A stretch of 64,000 nt of DNA from Aliivibrio salmonicida LFI1238 (GCF_000196495.1 NC_011312.1:1302001-1366000), one strand, 5' to 3'. Shown: positions 1 through 9,135, counted from the first letter of the stretch. Notes: generated by a model not told the origin, from the sequence alone. Program-made: numbers and translations.

Positions 1-93
1 TTAAGTCCTTTTGATGTAGCCAAGCGCACTTCAGTACCTGTGCTAGTTGGATTTGTATTCCACTTTATTATCGTATATGCATTTTATAGCTAA
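1..93 (+). CDS. C-terminal end of a membrane protein, probably a transporter (partial)
   Basis: An open frame enters from the left edge and ends in TAA at 91-93. The 30 visible residues hold one hydrophobic stretch (VPVLVGFVFHFIIVYAF) after a short polar segment (SPFDVAKRTS), which suits the last membrane helix of an inner-membrane carrier. Too little is visible to name the family. A strong hairpin terminator follows within 30 bases, which supports this as a real gene end. Confidence 0.5.
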   Translation, partial: LSPFDVAKRTSVPVLVGFVFHFIIVYAFYS

Positions 94-118
94 ATTGCGT
101 TTATATATATTTGATATA

Positions 119-171
119 AAAAAGCCGCACTCCCTAAAATTCTCACAAAATAGGGGAGTGCGGCTTTCTAA
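119..171. terminator. Bidirectional intrinsic terminator
   Basis: The arms AAAGCCGCACTCCCTA (121-136) and TAGGGGAGTGCGGCTTT (151-167) form a long GC-rich stem with A/T runs on both sides. It can end the upstream + strand gene and the purA paralogue on the - strand. Confidence 0.85.
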
Positions 172-209
172 TTCTTTGTTTGGAAATGTACGTGGTTTAT
201 ATGACTCGA

Positions 210-1466
210 TTAACGAAGGATCATTTGCTCACGTTCAGGACCTACTGACACCATACTTACTGGTACGCCCATTAACTCTTCAATACGTAATACATACGCT
301 TGAGCTGCTTTTGGTAGGCTTTCAAAAGTACGACAGCCAGTGATGTCTTCTTGCCATGCTTCCATGTTTTCATATACAGGGCTTAATGCAGCAGTTTGAG
401 GCCAGATTGGGTTCTCAGTGTGTTCGCCAGCATAAGACGTACAGATTTTAAGATCCGCCATACCACTTAAACAGTCGATTTTTGTTAATGCGATTTCTGT
501 TGCTGCTTGTAGTTCAACACCGTTGCGTGTTGCTACTGCATCAAAGTAACCCATATCACGTGGACGACCTGTTACTGCGCCATATTCATTAGCTGCTTCA
601 CGGAAGTTATCTTGCTCTTCCATTGCGGTTACTAATGTACCAGTACCAACAGATGAGCTGAATGACTTAGCAACTGCAATAATACGCTCAGGACGTAACG
701 CTGGTAAGCCACTACCGATACCAGCATAAGCTGCTGTTACGTTTGAAGAAGTAGTCCATGGGTATTCACCGTAAACTAAGTCACGACCCGCGCCTAACTG
801 TGCTTCAAACAATAAGTTTGCATCGTTCTTTTGCATTACTTTTAGAGGCTCAGTCACGTTACAGATGAATTTACGCCAAGGTGCAGTTACTTCTAAAAGC
901 CATTCTGTCATTTCTTCAGCGGTTTGGCTGAAATCACATGTTGGATATAGTGCTTTCAGTTGTGGCATTTTCCAATCAAGCATGAATTGAATACGCTCAA
1001 GCAATACTTCAGGCTGCATTAACCAACCAACAAGGATGCCTTTTTTCATTACACGGTCACCGTACGCAGGTGCAATACCTTGACGAGTTGAACCATAAGC
1101 GCCATCGCCTAAACGTAATTCTTCAAGAGTATCTTCAAGCGCATGAAGAGGAAGGCAAAGCGTAGCACGGTCAGAAATGTGCATTTTTACTTCAATGCCA
1201 GCGGCTTTAACTTCTGCGATTTCTTCGCTTAGTGCTGCAGGGCTAATTACCATGCCAGGGCCAAGAACCGCTGTACAGTCTGGGTTAAAAATACCGCGTG
1301 GTAGTTGGTGTAATTTAAACGTACCGAAGTCATTTACCACAGTATGACCGGCGTTATTACCGCCCTGAAAACGAATACTTGCAGATGCATCTGCAGCAAG
1401 AAAATCAACGATACGGCCTTTACCTTCATCGCCCCAATTAGCACCAACAACAACAATAGACGGCAT
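210..1466 (-). CDS. purA: Adenylosuccinate synthetase, purA paralogue
   Basis: Cytoplasmic GTP-dependent enzyme joining IMP and aspartate to adenylosuccinate, the first committed step of AMP synthesis. The N-terminus carries the phosphate-binding loop and catalytic Asp (NWGDEGKGRIVDFL) and the GGNNAGHTVV motif with the catalytic His; STRQGIAPAY is also present. At 418 aa it is slightly shorter than the usual 430-432 aa housekeeping enzyme. It starts at ATG 1466 with AGGAG a few bases upstream and is divergent from a LysR gene, unlike housekeeping purA, which usually lies in an hfq-hflX region. The setting and length suggest a second, regulated copy, but whether another purA exists elsewhere cannot be seen here. 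Confidence 0.9.
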   Translation of the reverse strand: MPSIVVVGANWGDEGKGRIVDFLAADASASIRFQGGNNAGHTVVNDFGTFKLHQLPRGIFNPDCTAVLGPGMVISPAALSEEIAEVKAAGIEVKMHISDRATLCLPLHALEDTLEELRLGDGAYGSTRQGIAPAYGDRVMKKGILVGWLMQPEVLLERIQFMLDWKMPQLKALYPTCDFSQTAEEMTEWLLEVTAPWRKFICNVTEPLKVMQKNDANLLFEAQLGAGRDLVYGEYPWTTSSNVTAAYAGIGSGLPALRPERIIAVAKSFSSSVGTGTLVTAMEEQDNFREAANEYGAVTGRPRDMGYFDAVATRNGVELQAATEIALTKIDCLSGMADLKICTSYAGEHTENPIWPQTAALSPVYENMEAWQEDITGCRTFESLPKAAQAYVLRIEELMGVPVSMVSVGPEREQMILR

Positions 1467-1601
1467 AACACAAACTCCTAAATGATTAAGACGCTATGTT
1501 AATCCTAATAAATCAATATGAGAAATTAATTATAATTATCGACTTGATAAGAAATCCATATATCATATTGAGTGAAATGCATTCAAAAAAAGAGTATGGG
1601 C

Positions 1602-2492
1602 ATGCTTGATCTACATTGGCTTAAAACATTTGTAACGTTAGCCGAATTAAAACACTTTGGTAAAACAGCCACGGCTCTACACATGACGCAACCTAACGTT
1701 AGTTTACATATCAAACAGTTAGAAAGAACAACTCGAGTGAAGTTGATTGAAAGAAACCCATTTCATTTAACGGAAGCAGGCGTTCGATTATTAGAAACCA
1801 GTCAAAATACATTAATGGAGTTGCAAGTGTGCCAAGCGGATCTCAACGCCATTAATGATTTAAGTCGTGGAACGTTGACGATTGCGGCAAGCGATATTAT
1901 TTCGCGCTTATTATTGATTGGGCCATTCCAATTATTTAAGCAAGAGTTCCCCGGAATAGATTTTTCTCTGCTTAATACCACCTCTTCACAGGCGTCTGAA
2001 TTAGTGAAAAGTGCCGAAGCTGATCTTGGATTTGTTATCGCACAAAAAGAGAGTCAACCGCTTCATTTTACTGAACTTCAGCAAATAAAGTGGTGCGCAT
2101 TGGGGAACCATCTTGAAAAGTGGCAACAAGCGAATTTTGATCCTACTATTGTTTTAGACAGTGAACCTACGCTCATATTATTAGGTCATGATACACGAAC
2201 ACGAGATTTACTTGATTTGGCGTTGCCATCTTTGAATTTGCTTAAGTACCGGATCATGGAGGTGGGCAGTGTTGATGCTCAGATTGATTGGGCTGAGGCA
2301 GGGTTTGGTGTTGCCATCGTTCCTGAATTCTCTATTCACCCAAAGCGAAACCTTAAAACGACAGTAACGCTATTACCGAAATTCCCAACAACCAGTTTAG
2401 GTTACATTGTTAGACAGAATCAGATTTTATCTAAAGCAATTAAACAGTTACTTAAATGGGTGGATGAAGAAATTATTCGCTCTCAAAAATAG
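1602..2492 (+). CDS. LysR-family transcriptional regulator (HdfR-like)
   Basis: About 296 aa. The N-terminal winged helix-turn-helix (LKTFVTLAELKHFGKTATAL, then TQPNVSLHIKQLE) resembles HdfR-type LysR proteins; an effector-binding domain follows from about residue 90. ATG 1602 is preferred because AAAGAG lies 7 bases upstream; ATG 1596 and GTG 1572 are in-frame alternatives with poorer sites. It is divergent from the purA paralogue, so control of that gene is a reasonable inference. The intergenic region holds TTATC-N5-GATAA at 1536-1550, a possible binding site. The effector is unknown. Confidence 0.85.
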   Translation: MLDLHWLKTFVTLAELKHFGKTATALHMTQPNVSLHIKQLERTTRVKLIERNPFHLTEAGVRLLETSQNTLMELQVCQADLNAINDLSRGTLTIAASDIISRLLLIGPFQLFKQEFPGIDFSLLNTTSSQASELVKSAEADLGFVIAQKESQPLHFTELQQIKWCALGNHLEKWQQANFDPTIVLDSEPTLILLGHDTRTRDLLDLALPSLNLLKYRIMEVGSVDAQIDWAEAGFGVAIVPEFSIHPKRNLKTTVTLLPKFPTTSLGYIVRQNQILSKAIKQLLKWVDEEIIRSQK

Positions 2493-2662
2493 ACATTTTT
2501 TACTCTCCAGTTTATGTAGCAGGTGTCTTGTTTTTAGGGGGCTGACGTAATGTTCGTGCTACTGAAAATTGATTTTAAAAGCACCTATGTTTTAAAAAAT
2601 GGGTAGCAAAGTATATTGACATCATCAATCAAAGGGAATAAAAGTGTAACTAAAGATTAATC

Positions 2663-2696
2663 AGTAAGTAATTGACACTGTTGTTAATTATTTACT
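2663..2696. promoter_or_regulatory. Imperfect inverted repeat upstream of gadB
   Basis: Two 15-base arms (AGTAAGTAATTGACA and TGTTAATTATTTACT, separated by CTGT) match at 13 of 15 positions and lie about 70 bases upstream of the gadB start. There is no T-run, so an operator or a transcript hairpin is more likely than a terminator. The regulator is unknown. Confidence 0.4.
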
Positions 2697-2768
2697 CATT
2701 AAGGCCGAATCCAATCAATTCGACAGTTTATATTTTATTGTTTGTTTAATTCAATGGAGCTAAAACGT

Positions 2769-4163
2769 ATGCCTCTTCATTCTAAAGATACAGTCAGAGA
2801 CGATCTTCTTGATGATGTTTATTCATCAACTGACCTTTCCCTATCTATGCCAAAATACAAAATGCCTGAGCACGAACATGATCCTCGTCATGCTTATCAA
2901 GTTGTTCATGATGAGCTAATGATGGATGGGAATTCTCGACAGAATTTAGCGACCTTTTGCCAAACTTGGGTTGAAGATGAAGTCCACAAACTAATGGACG
3001 AATGCATCGATAAAAACATGATCGATAAGGATGAATATCCTCAAACCGCAGAGCTTGAAGCTCGTTGTGTGCATATGTTAGCTGATTTATGGAACTCTCC
3101 AGATGCAGAAAATACGTTAGGTTGTTCTACTACGGGGTCAAGTGAAGCCGCAATGCTCGGCGGAATGGCGCTAAAATGGGCTTGGCGTGAAAAAATGAAA
3201 AAACTTGGCAAACCAACAGACAAACCAAATATGATCTGTGGTCCTGTTCAAGTGTGCTGGCATAAATTTGCTCGTTATTGGGATATTGAATTACGTGAGA
3301 TCCCAATGGAAGGCGATCGTCTAATTATGACGCCTGAAGAAGTGATTAAACGTTGTGATGAAAATACCATCGGTGTAGTTCCAACGTTGGGTGTGACATT
3401 TACTTGTCAGTATGAACCAGTAAAAGCAGTGCATGAAGCGTTAGATAAACTACAAGAAGAAACTGGTTTAGATATTCCAATGCACATTGATGCGGCGAGT
3501 GGCGGTTTCTTAGCCCCATTCTGTGATCCTGAGTTAGAGTGGGATTTCCGTTTACCTCGTGTGAAATCAATCAATGCGTCAGGCCATAAATTTGGTTTGA
3601 GTCCATTAGGTGTGGGTTGGGTAATATGGCGTGATGCATCTGCATTGCACGAAGATCTTATTTTTAACGTGAATTACTTAGGTGGCAACATGCCTACTTT
3701 CGCGTTGAACTTCTCTCGCCCTGGCGGCCAAATTGTAGCGCAATACTATAATTTCTTACGTTTAGGTAAAGAAGGGTACCGTAAGATCCACCAAGCGTGT
3801 TACGACACGGCGGTGTATCTTTCTGCTGAAATCGAAAAAATGGGCATGTTTGACATTATTTATGATGGTAAAGGTGGTATCCCTGCAATGAGTTGGTCGC
3901 TTAAAGAAGGCGTGAACCCTGGGTTTAACTTGTTTGATCTTTCAGACCGAATTCGTTCTCGCGGTTGGCAAATTGCCGCTTATGCAATGCCACCAAAACG
4001 TGAAGACTTGGTGATTATGCGTATTTTGGTTCGTCATGGCTTTAGCCGAGATCAAGCTGATCTACTGGTTGCCGATCTGAAACATTGCATCGAGTTTTTC
4101 GATAAGCACCCAATCTCCCATGGTAGTGATGAAGTTGAATCTTCAGGCTTTAATCACGGTTAA
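2769..4163 (+). CDS. gadB: Glutamate decarboxylase
   Basis: PLP-dependent enzyme converting L-glutamate to GABA and CO2 while consuming a cytoplasmic proton; a classic acid-resistance step. The protein aligns through its length with E. coli GadA/GadB: DGNSRQNLATFCQTW, PTDKPNMICGPVQVCWHKFA, HIDAASGGF (Asp near 241) and the Schiff-base lysine in NASGHKFG (about K274). ATG 2769 follows GGAG by 9 bases and gives 464 aa against 466 in E. coli; the in-frame upstream TTG 2742 and ATG 2754 are less likely. It is followed by a terminator and then an AspT-type antiporter gene, its likely transport partner. The C-terminus (GFNHG) differs from the E. coli autoinhibitory tail but keeps a His near the end. 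Confidence 0.95.
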   Translation: MPLHSKDTVRDDLLDDVYSSTDLSLSMPKYKMPEHEHDPRHAYQVVHDELMMDGNSRQNLATFCQTWVEDEVHKLMDECIDKNMIDKDEYPQTAELEARCVHMLADLWNSPDAENTLGCSTTGSSEAAMLGGMALKWAWREKMKKLGKPTDKPNMICGPVQVCWHKFARYWDIELREIPMEGDRLIMTPEEVIKRCDENTIGVVPTLGVTFTCQYEPVKAVHEALDKLQEETGLDIPMHIDAASGGFLAPFCDPELEWDFRLPRVKSINASGHKFGLSPLGVGWVIWRDASALHEDLIFNVNYLGGNMPTFALNFSRPGGQIVAQYYNFLRLGKEGYRKIHQACYDTAVYLSAEIEKMGMFDIIYDGKGGIPAMSWSLKEGVNPGFNLFDLSDRIRSRGWQIAAYAMPPKREDLVIMRILVRHGFSRDQADLLVADLKHCIEFFDKHPISHGSDEVESSGFNHG

Positions 4164-4170
4164 TATTTTT

Positions 4171-4197
4171 TGGGCCGTTTTTACGGCCCATTTTTTT
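4171..4197 (+). terminator. Intrinsic terminator after gadB
   Basis: TGGGCCGT (4171-4178) and ACGGCCCA (4183-4190) form a GC-rich hairpin followed by seven T. It lies between gadB and the antiporter gene, so the two are either separately transcribed or joined by partial read-through. Confidence 0.85.
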
Positions 4198-4259
4198 AAT
4201 GCGCTTCTATCAATATCAGTAGAAGCCTGCTCCATCTTTATTCTATATGGGAAATAATT

Positions 4260-6137
4260 ATGAATATTGATCAATTGAGTAACGTCTTTCACTGGATGAA
4301 GTCTCAACGCCGGACTTTATTACTTACTCTGTCACTTTTTCTCTTCTCTAGTCGCCTTATGGCTGCCGAATCGGTTGAAGCGTTAGCGCAACATGAAGCC
4401 TCTGGATTATTTGGTTTTTTGTTTACGTATATCGCCCACAATCCTTTTGTGTTTCTTTTCTTAAGCATTGCCATTGGCTATCCTTTAGGAAAAGTAACGA
4501 TTAAAGGCATCAACTTAGGTTCAACGGCGGGTACTCTGGTTGTTGGTGTTGGTATCGCGTTAACCGCTTTCTCTGTTTATGGTTTACATATTGATGCGCC
4601 GGGTTTGGTGTCTGATATCTTCTTAATGATGTTCATGTACGCTATTGGTATGAAAGTAGGACCACAGTTTTTCTCTGGATTGGCACGAGGAGGAATAGAC
4701 TTTGTTGTTATTGGTCTTATTGTCGTGTTCAGTAATTTCCTAATTGTTTTCTTTGGTTCTAAATTACTGGATTTAGCACCGGGTTATGCGGCAGGGATTA
4801 TTTCTGGAAGTTACACTGTAACTGCCGTGATGGGCGTAGCTCAATCTGCCATTAATTTAGGGGCAGTTAAAGCACCTGCAGGAATGACGCTTGATCAAAT
4901 CAGTGCCAACATAGCCGCGGGTTATGCCATTAGTTATATTCTTTCTAGTGTCTTCATTATTTTACTTATTAAATACCTACCTGCGATGTTTGGTATTGAT
5001 CCGGTGAAAGCGGGTAAAGATGCTGAAGCCGATTTTGGTGCGGGTGGTGATACAGAAGCATTACCAAGCACGAATGGATTCTCAAATTTAGGGGTTCTTC
5101 CTCTAGATATTCGAGCGTACAGAGTTGATCACCAAGAATTAGTTGGACAGAATGTAGAAGCGTTATTTCATCGTTATCCCCATGCTGCGATCCTTAAAGT
5201 CGTTCGTGGTGATGAGGTGTTTGATGCGGTAGATAACCCACAACTTCAACTTGGAGATGTCATCGGTATCCGAGGTGACTACCATGTATTAATCGAAGGC
5301 GGCGAATCTACGGTTGGTGTTGAAGTTGATGAGCCTAGAGCGCGTAATGTTGATATCGAAGTTGCCGATATTCATTTAGGTAAATCAGCCTACACAAGCA
5401 AAACCATCGAAGAAATGAGTAAAGAAGTTGGTTTTGGTATCTACATGAAAGCGGTGTTTAGACAAGGGCATCAGTTACCGATGTTACCTCAAACCGTGGT
5501 TGAAGTCGGTGATGTTATTCGTGTCGCTGGTTCTGATTGGTGTGTTAAACAAGCTGCTAAAAAACTGAACAGTAATCCGATTGTTGAGAGTACGCTAACA
5601 GAAACATTCTATTTGGCGCTTTCTTTGTTAATTGGTTATGTGTGTGGACACTTAAGTGTGACCTTTAGTGGCATTCCATTTGCATTAGGAACCTCTGCGG
5701 GCTGTATGCTTACAGGAATCATCTTTTCGTTCTTGAGAACTCGCAATCCCGCCTTTGGTGGACCAATGAGTGAGGGCGCGCGTAGCTTCTTACAAGATAT
5801 TGGTTTGAGCTTGTTTGTTGCAGTATTAGCAGCAGCAGTAGGCCCTAAAATATTGGCGTCATTCCAAGGTATTGTAGTGATTAAGATTGCAGGCTTAGGT
5901 TTATTGGCAGCGTTACTTCCACCATTGTTGGCTTGGATTTATGGTTTATATTTCCGCAAAATGAACCCTGCGATCCTTGCTGGTGCATGTGCTGGTGCTC
6001 GTAATAGTACACCTGCAATGAAAGGCGCTCAGGATGAATGTCAAAGTGATATGCCTGCGGTAGGCTATCCGGTTCCTTATGCGTTAACGTCTATGATAGT
6101 ACTGGTTTTAGGTTACCTAACCATGGTCTTATACTAA
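4260..6137 (+). CDS. AspT-type aspartate/glutamate:amino-acid antiporter (AAEx family)
   Basis: Inner-membrane exchanger of the aspartate:alanine exchanger family. Two blocks of membrane helices (about residues 50-240 and 450-625) flank a large cytoplasmic part with two RCK_C/TrkA_C-like domains (about 270-350 and 360-430), the family architecture. The 625 aa exceed AspT (about 543) through an N-terminal extension with a hydrophobic segment ending in MAAES. AspT proteins couple decarboxylation to proton-motive force by swapping substrate for product. Placement 96 bases after gadB suggests glutamate/GABA exchange here, a role filled in E. coli by the unrelated GadC. That substrate is an inference; aspartate/alanine exchange is the alternative. 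Confidence 0.85.
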   Translation: MNIDQLSNVFHWMKSQRRTLLLTLSLFLFSSRLMAAESVEALAQHEASGLFGFLFTYIAHNPFVFLFLSIAIGYPLGKVTIKGINLGSTAGTLVVGVGIALTAFSVYGLHIDAPGLVSDIFLMMFMYAIGMKVGPQFFSGLARGGIDFVVIGLIVVFSNFLIVFFGSKLLDLAPGYAAGIISGSYTVTAVMGVAQSAINLGAVKAPAGMTLDQISANIAAGYAISYILSSVFIILLIKYLPAMFGIDPVKAGKDAEADFGAGGDTEALPSTNGFSNLGVLPLDIRAYRVDHQELVGQNVEALFHRYPHAAILKVVRGDEVFDAVDNPQLQLGDVIGIRGDYHVLIEGGESTVGVEVDEPRARNVDIEVADIHLGKSAYTSKTIEEMSKEVGFGIYMKAVFRQGHQLPMLPQTVVEVGDVIRVAGSDWCVKQAAKKLNSNPIVESTLTETFYLALSLLIGYVCGHLSVTFSGIPFALGTSAGCMLTGIIFSFLRTRNPAFGGPMSEGARSFLQDIGLSLFVAVLAAAVGPKILASFQGIVVIKIAGLGLLAALLPPLLAWIYGLYFRKMNPAILAGACAGARNSTPAMKGAQDECQSDMPAVGYPVPYALTSMIVLVLGYLTMVLY

Positions 6138-6145
6138 AATAACAC

Positions 6146-6188
6146 AGTTGCAATATTCGGTTCTACGATACGGATATTGCAACTTTCT
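6146..6188. terminator. Intrinsic terminator between convergent genes
   Basis: GTTGCAATATTCG (6148-6160) and CGGATATTGCAAC (6171-6183) pair with one weak position, followed by a T-rich run. It lies between the antiporter gene and the convergent LysR gene. Confidence 0.7.
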
Positions 6189-6199
6189 TTCGCATAAAT

Positions 6200-7102
6200 T
6201 TACTTATCCCAATAAGGCTCATTCCCAAAATAAGCACTTAAAAAGTCGATCAATTTACGTACTTTTTGAGGAAGATATCGGGTTTCAGGATAAAGAGCAT
6301 AAGCGTGTACTGAGTTGAAGTGATAATCGTTCATGATAGGCAGCAACGTTCCCTTCGCAAGCTCCTCCCAAACAATAAAGGTCGGCATAAAAATAATCCC
6401 ATGCCCAGAGACCGCCATCGCTTTTAAGAAGTCTCCATTATTCGCAATACAATGTGTTTCCATTGGAACCGTCATCGCTTGATTTTTATTATCACGTAAT
6501 TCAACACCAGATAAAGGCTGTTGACGGTATCTTAATAGCTGATGTGATTTAAGTGCGTCAGGAGTGGATGGATTGCCATGTTCAGCTAAATAAGCAGGAC
6601 TTGCACATAACACGTGATGAATAGGGGCAATGGCTTTAGCTTGCAGTGTTGAGCTTGTGAGATTACCAATACGAATCGCTAAATCGATACCTTCTTCAAC
6701 CAAATCGACTTTGCGATCAGAGAAATCAATATCCAGTTTCAATTTAGGGTGTGCTTTTGCAAAATCATCTAAGGCAGGAACCAAATGCATCACACCAAAG
6801 GTGAGGGGAACGGCGAGTTTTATGGTGCCATTTAATTCTTGATGAATGGCTGACACATGGCAGTTAAGATCGTTTACTTCCTCAAGTATTAATTTACATT
6901 TTATGAAATAAGATTGCCCTGCTTCGGTAAGACTAGAAGTACGAGTCGTTCGATTGATGAGCTTAATACCAAGTTGTTGCTCTAATTCACTCAGTCGTTT
7001 ACTGACGGCCGATTTCGCCAAATTTAACTGTTCCGCCGCTTTTGTTATTCCTCCTGCTTCTACCACCTTGGTAAAAATGTGCATACTTTCTAGCTGACCC
7101 AT
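6200..7102 (-). CDS. LysR-family transcriptional regulator
   Basis: 300 aa with a standard LysR winged helix-turn-helix (MHIFTKVVEAGGITKAAEQL, then AKSAVSKRLSELEQQLG) and an effector domain from about residue 90, close to the CrgA/DsdC-like subgroup that ends in EPYWDK. The start ATG 7102 has AAGGGG five bases upstream. It is divergent from the pirin gene with an LTTR-type palindrome between them, so it probably controls the pirin/glutathionyl-hydroquinone reductase genes and itself. In E. coli a LysR gene (yhaJ) also lies near yhaK (pirin-like) and yqjG, although this protein is not obviously the YhaJ orthologue. Confidence 0.85.
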   Translation of the reverse strand: MGQLESMHIFTKVVEAGGITKAAEQLNLAKSAVSKRLSELEQQLGIKLINRTTRTSSLTEAGQSYFIKCKLILEEVNDLNCHVSAIHQELNGTIKLAVPLTFGVMHLVPALDDFAKAHPKLKLDIDFSDRKVDLVEEGIDLAIRIGNLTSSTLQAKAIAPIHHVLCASPAYLAEHGNPSTPDALKSHQLLRYRQQPLSGVELRDNKNQAMTVPMETHCIANNGDFLKAMAVSGHGIIFMPTFIVWEELAKGTLLPIMNDYHFNSVHAYALYPETRYLPQKVRKLIDFLSAYFGNEPYWDK

Positions 7103-7123
7103 GACTGCCCCTTATTTATCTAT

Positions 7124-7142
7124 TGTTCTTTATATGAGAACA
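7124..7142. promoter_or_regulatory. LysR-type operator between the LysR and pirin genes
   Basis: TGTTCT (7124-7129), 7 bases, AGAACA (7137-7142) is a perfect interrupted palindrome of the T-N11-A type. It sits 22 bases from the LysR start and about 108 bases from the pirin start. Confidence 0.5.
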
Positions 7143-7249
7143 GTGTTTCCTCAGTATTGCTGTTTATCTACTTTTGTTCAACGACTATTCTTTACACCAA
7201 GCGATAGGCATAAGCCTAAAGATAAAAGAATTAAGCGGGAAAATAGAGT

Positions 7250-8101
7250 ATGACAAATAAAAATAGAGCGCTAAAAAATGTGTTTCCAGGGATAGCGACT
7301 TCTGATGGTGATGGCGTGAAATTAACGCGAATTATTGGTACGCAACAGTTGAATGTTTTAGATCCATTTTTGCTTTTAGATTGTTTTGAAAGTGATGACG
7401 CATCGGATTATATCGGTGGTTTTCCAACCCACCCGCACCGCGGTTTTGAGACCGTGACTTACCTGTTAAATGGGAAAATGCGTCATAAAGATAATGCAGG
7501 GCATGAAGGGGTTGTTGAGCCCGGAGGTGTTCAATGGATGAGCGCAGGCAAAGGTGTATTGCATTCTGAAATGCCAGAACAAGAAGAAGGGTTATTGAAA
7601 GGTTTTCAATTATGGGTGAATTTGCCTAAGGCTTCAAAAATGATGGCGCCGGCATATCAAGAGTACCCACCAGAATCAACACCAGTAGAGTTAAGAGAGA
7701 ACGGGACTGAGGTTCGAGTAATTTCCGGTACAACTAATGAAGGCACGACTGGACCAGTAAAGAATACGCACATTACACCGACATATATGGACGTGAAATT
7801 GCCAGAAGGAATGACTTTTGAACAAGCCTTACCTATTGGGCACAACGCGTTTATCTACGTAATTGAAGGGGCGGTGACCATGGCGAATGACAGTACCCAG
7901 AAGATAACAAAGAAATCTCTTGGTGTGTTTGATGAAGGAGAACAAGTTTCGGTGATGGCGTCTGATTCTGAGACTCGATTCTTATTGATTGCAGGGCGAC
8001 CATTGAACGAACCGATTGCGCGTGGTGGTCCGTTTGTAATGAATACCAGAGAAGAAGTATTGCAAGCGTTTGATGATTATAGCCAAGGTCGTTTTAACTA
8101 A
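7250..8101 (+). CDS. Pirin family protein
   Basis: Bicupin iron-binding protein of 283 aa, cytoplasmic. The N-terminal cupin keeps the metal-binding pattern FPTHPHRGFETVTYLL and GKGVLHSEMPE (His/His ... His ... Glu), and a Pirin_C cupin follows from about residue 175. Some pirins have quercetin dioxygenase activity and others act as redox-responsive partners, so the activity here is open. It is followed after 62 bases by a glutathionyl-hydroquinone reductase gene, which points to quinone or aromatic electrophile stress. Start ATG 7250. Confidence 0.9.
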   Translation: MTNKNRALKNVFPGIATSDGDGVKLTRIIGTQQLNVLDPFLLLDCFESDDASDYIGGFPTHPHRGFETVTYLLNGKMRHKDNAGHEGVVEPGGVQWMSAGKGVLHSEMPEQEEGLLKGFQLWVNLPKASKMMAPAYQEYPPESTPVELRENGTEVRVISGTTNEGTTGPVKNTHITPTYMDVKLPEGMTFEQALPIGHNAFIYVIEGAVTMANDSTQKITKKSLGVFDEGEQVSVMASDSETRFLLIAGRPLNEPIARGGPFVMNTREEVLQAFDDYSQGRFN

Positions 8102-8163
8102 CAAACTGACGTCTTTAGTAATTAATACACATTTTTATCTTTAATGAATAGCGAGGAAACAGC

Positions 8164-9135
8164 ATGGGACTTTTAGTTGACGGAAAATGGCACACGGATT
8201 GGTACGACACGGCATCAACGGGCGGTAAATTTGAGCGTAAAGCGTCCAGTTTTCGCCATTGGATAACAAAAGACGGCAGGGCTGGCCCATCTGGAGTGTC
8301 AGGTTTTAATGCTGAATCTGGGCGTTATCATTTATATGTTTCGCTGGCTTGTCCTTGGGCACACCGCACAGTGATTTACCGTAAGCTAAAAGGGCTTGAA
8401 GACATGATTTCGATGTCTGTGGTGAATGCGTTTATGGGAGACGACGGTTGGACATTTGAACCGGGTGAAGGCGTTATTGAAGATACGGTAAATCATGCAA
8501 CTTATGCGCATGAAATTTACACGAAGGCTGCTCCTGACTATACGGGAAGAGTCACGGTTCCTATTTTATGGGATAAGAAAACCAATACGATCGTGAGTAA
8601 TGAATCGGCAGAGATCATTCGTATGTTTAATTCTGCTTTTGATGATATTGGTGCCACTGAATTGGATTTTTCTCCTGAGCACTTATTAAATGACATCGAT
8701 GAGTTGAATGCATTTATATACCCAACGATTAATAATGGGGTGTATCGAGCGGGTTTTGCTACGACTCAGGCAGCGTATGATGATGCGGTTGCCGAAGTAT
8801 TTGGAGCATTAGAGACGGTAGAACAACGCTTATCGACTCAACGTTACTTAATTGGTGATGAGATCACAGAGGCGGATTGGCGTTTGTTTACGACATTGAT
8901 TCGCTTTGATGCCGTTTATGTTGGGCATTTTAAATGTAACCTAAAACGCATTGTTGACTACCCGAATATTTGGGGCTATTTACGTGATTTATTTCAACAA
9001 CCCGGAGTGAGTGAAACGGTTAATATTGACTACATAAAAGCGCATTATTACGGCAGTCATGAAACGATTAACCCAACACTTATTATACCTAAAGGGCCAG
9101 CGTTGGATTTCTTTAGCCAACACCACCGTGACTAG
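8164..9135 (+). CDS. yqjG: Glutathionyl-hydroquinone reductase (YqjG/Xi-class GST)
   Basis: Cytoplasmic Xi-class glutathione transferase that reduces glutathionyl-hydroquinones using a catalytic cysteine. The 323 aa align closely with E. coli YqjG (328 aa): GGKFERKASSFRHWI, the active-site segment SLACPWAHRTVIYRKLKGLE, RVTVPILWDKK and SNESAEIIRMFN. GAGGA lies 8 bases before ATG 8164. It probably shares a transcript with the pirin gene. Together with pirin and the divergent LysR it forms a small cluster for redox-active quinones. Confidence 0.93.
   Translation: MGLLVDGKWHTDWYDTASTGGKFERKASSFRHWITKDGRAGPSGVSGFNAESGRYHLYVSLACPWAHRTVIYRKLKGLEDMISMSVVNAFMGDDGWTFEPGEGVIEDTVNHATYAHEIYTKAAPDYTGRVTVPILWDKKTNTIVSNESAEIIRMFNSAFDDIGATELDFSPEHLLNDIDELNAFIYPTINNGVYRAGFATTQAAYDDAVAEVFGALETVEQRLSTQRYLIGDEITEADWRLFTTLIRFDAVYVGHFKCNLKRIVDYPNIWGYLRDLFQQPGVSETVNIDYIKAHYYGSHETINPTLIIPKGPALDFFSQHHRD

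Noticed and set aside
47..343. A 98-codon + strand frame overlapping the purA paralogue and its terminator
   Set aside because: It runs antisense through the terminator and purA 3' end, has no ribosome site and no protein-like motif.
3041..3223. A 60-codon - strand frame inside gadB
   Set aside because: Antisense shadow of a conserved gene.
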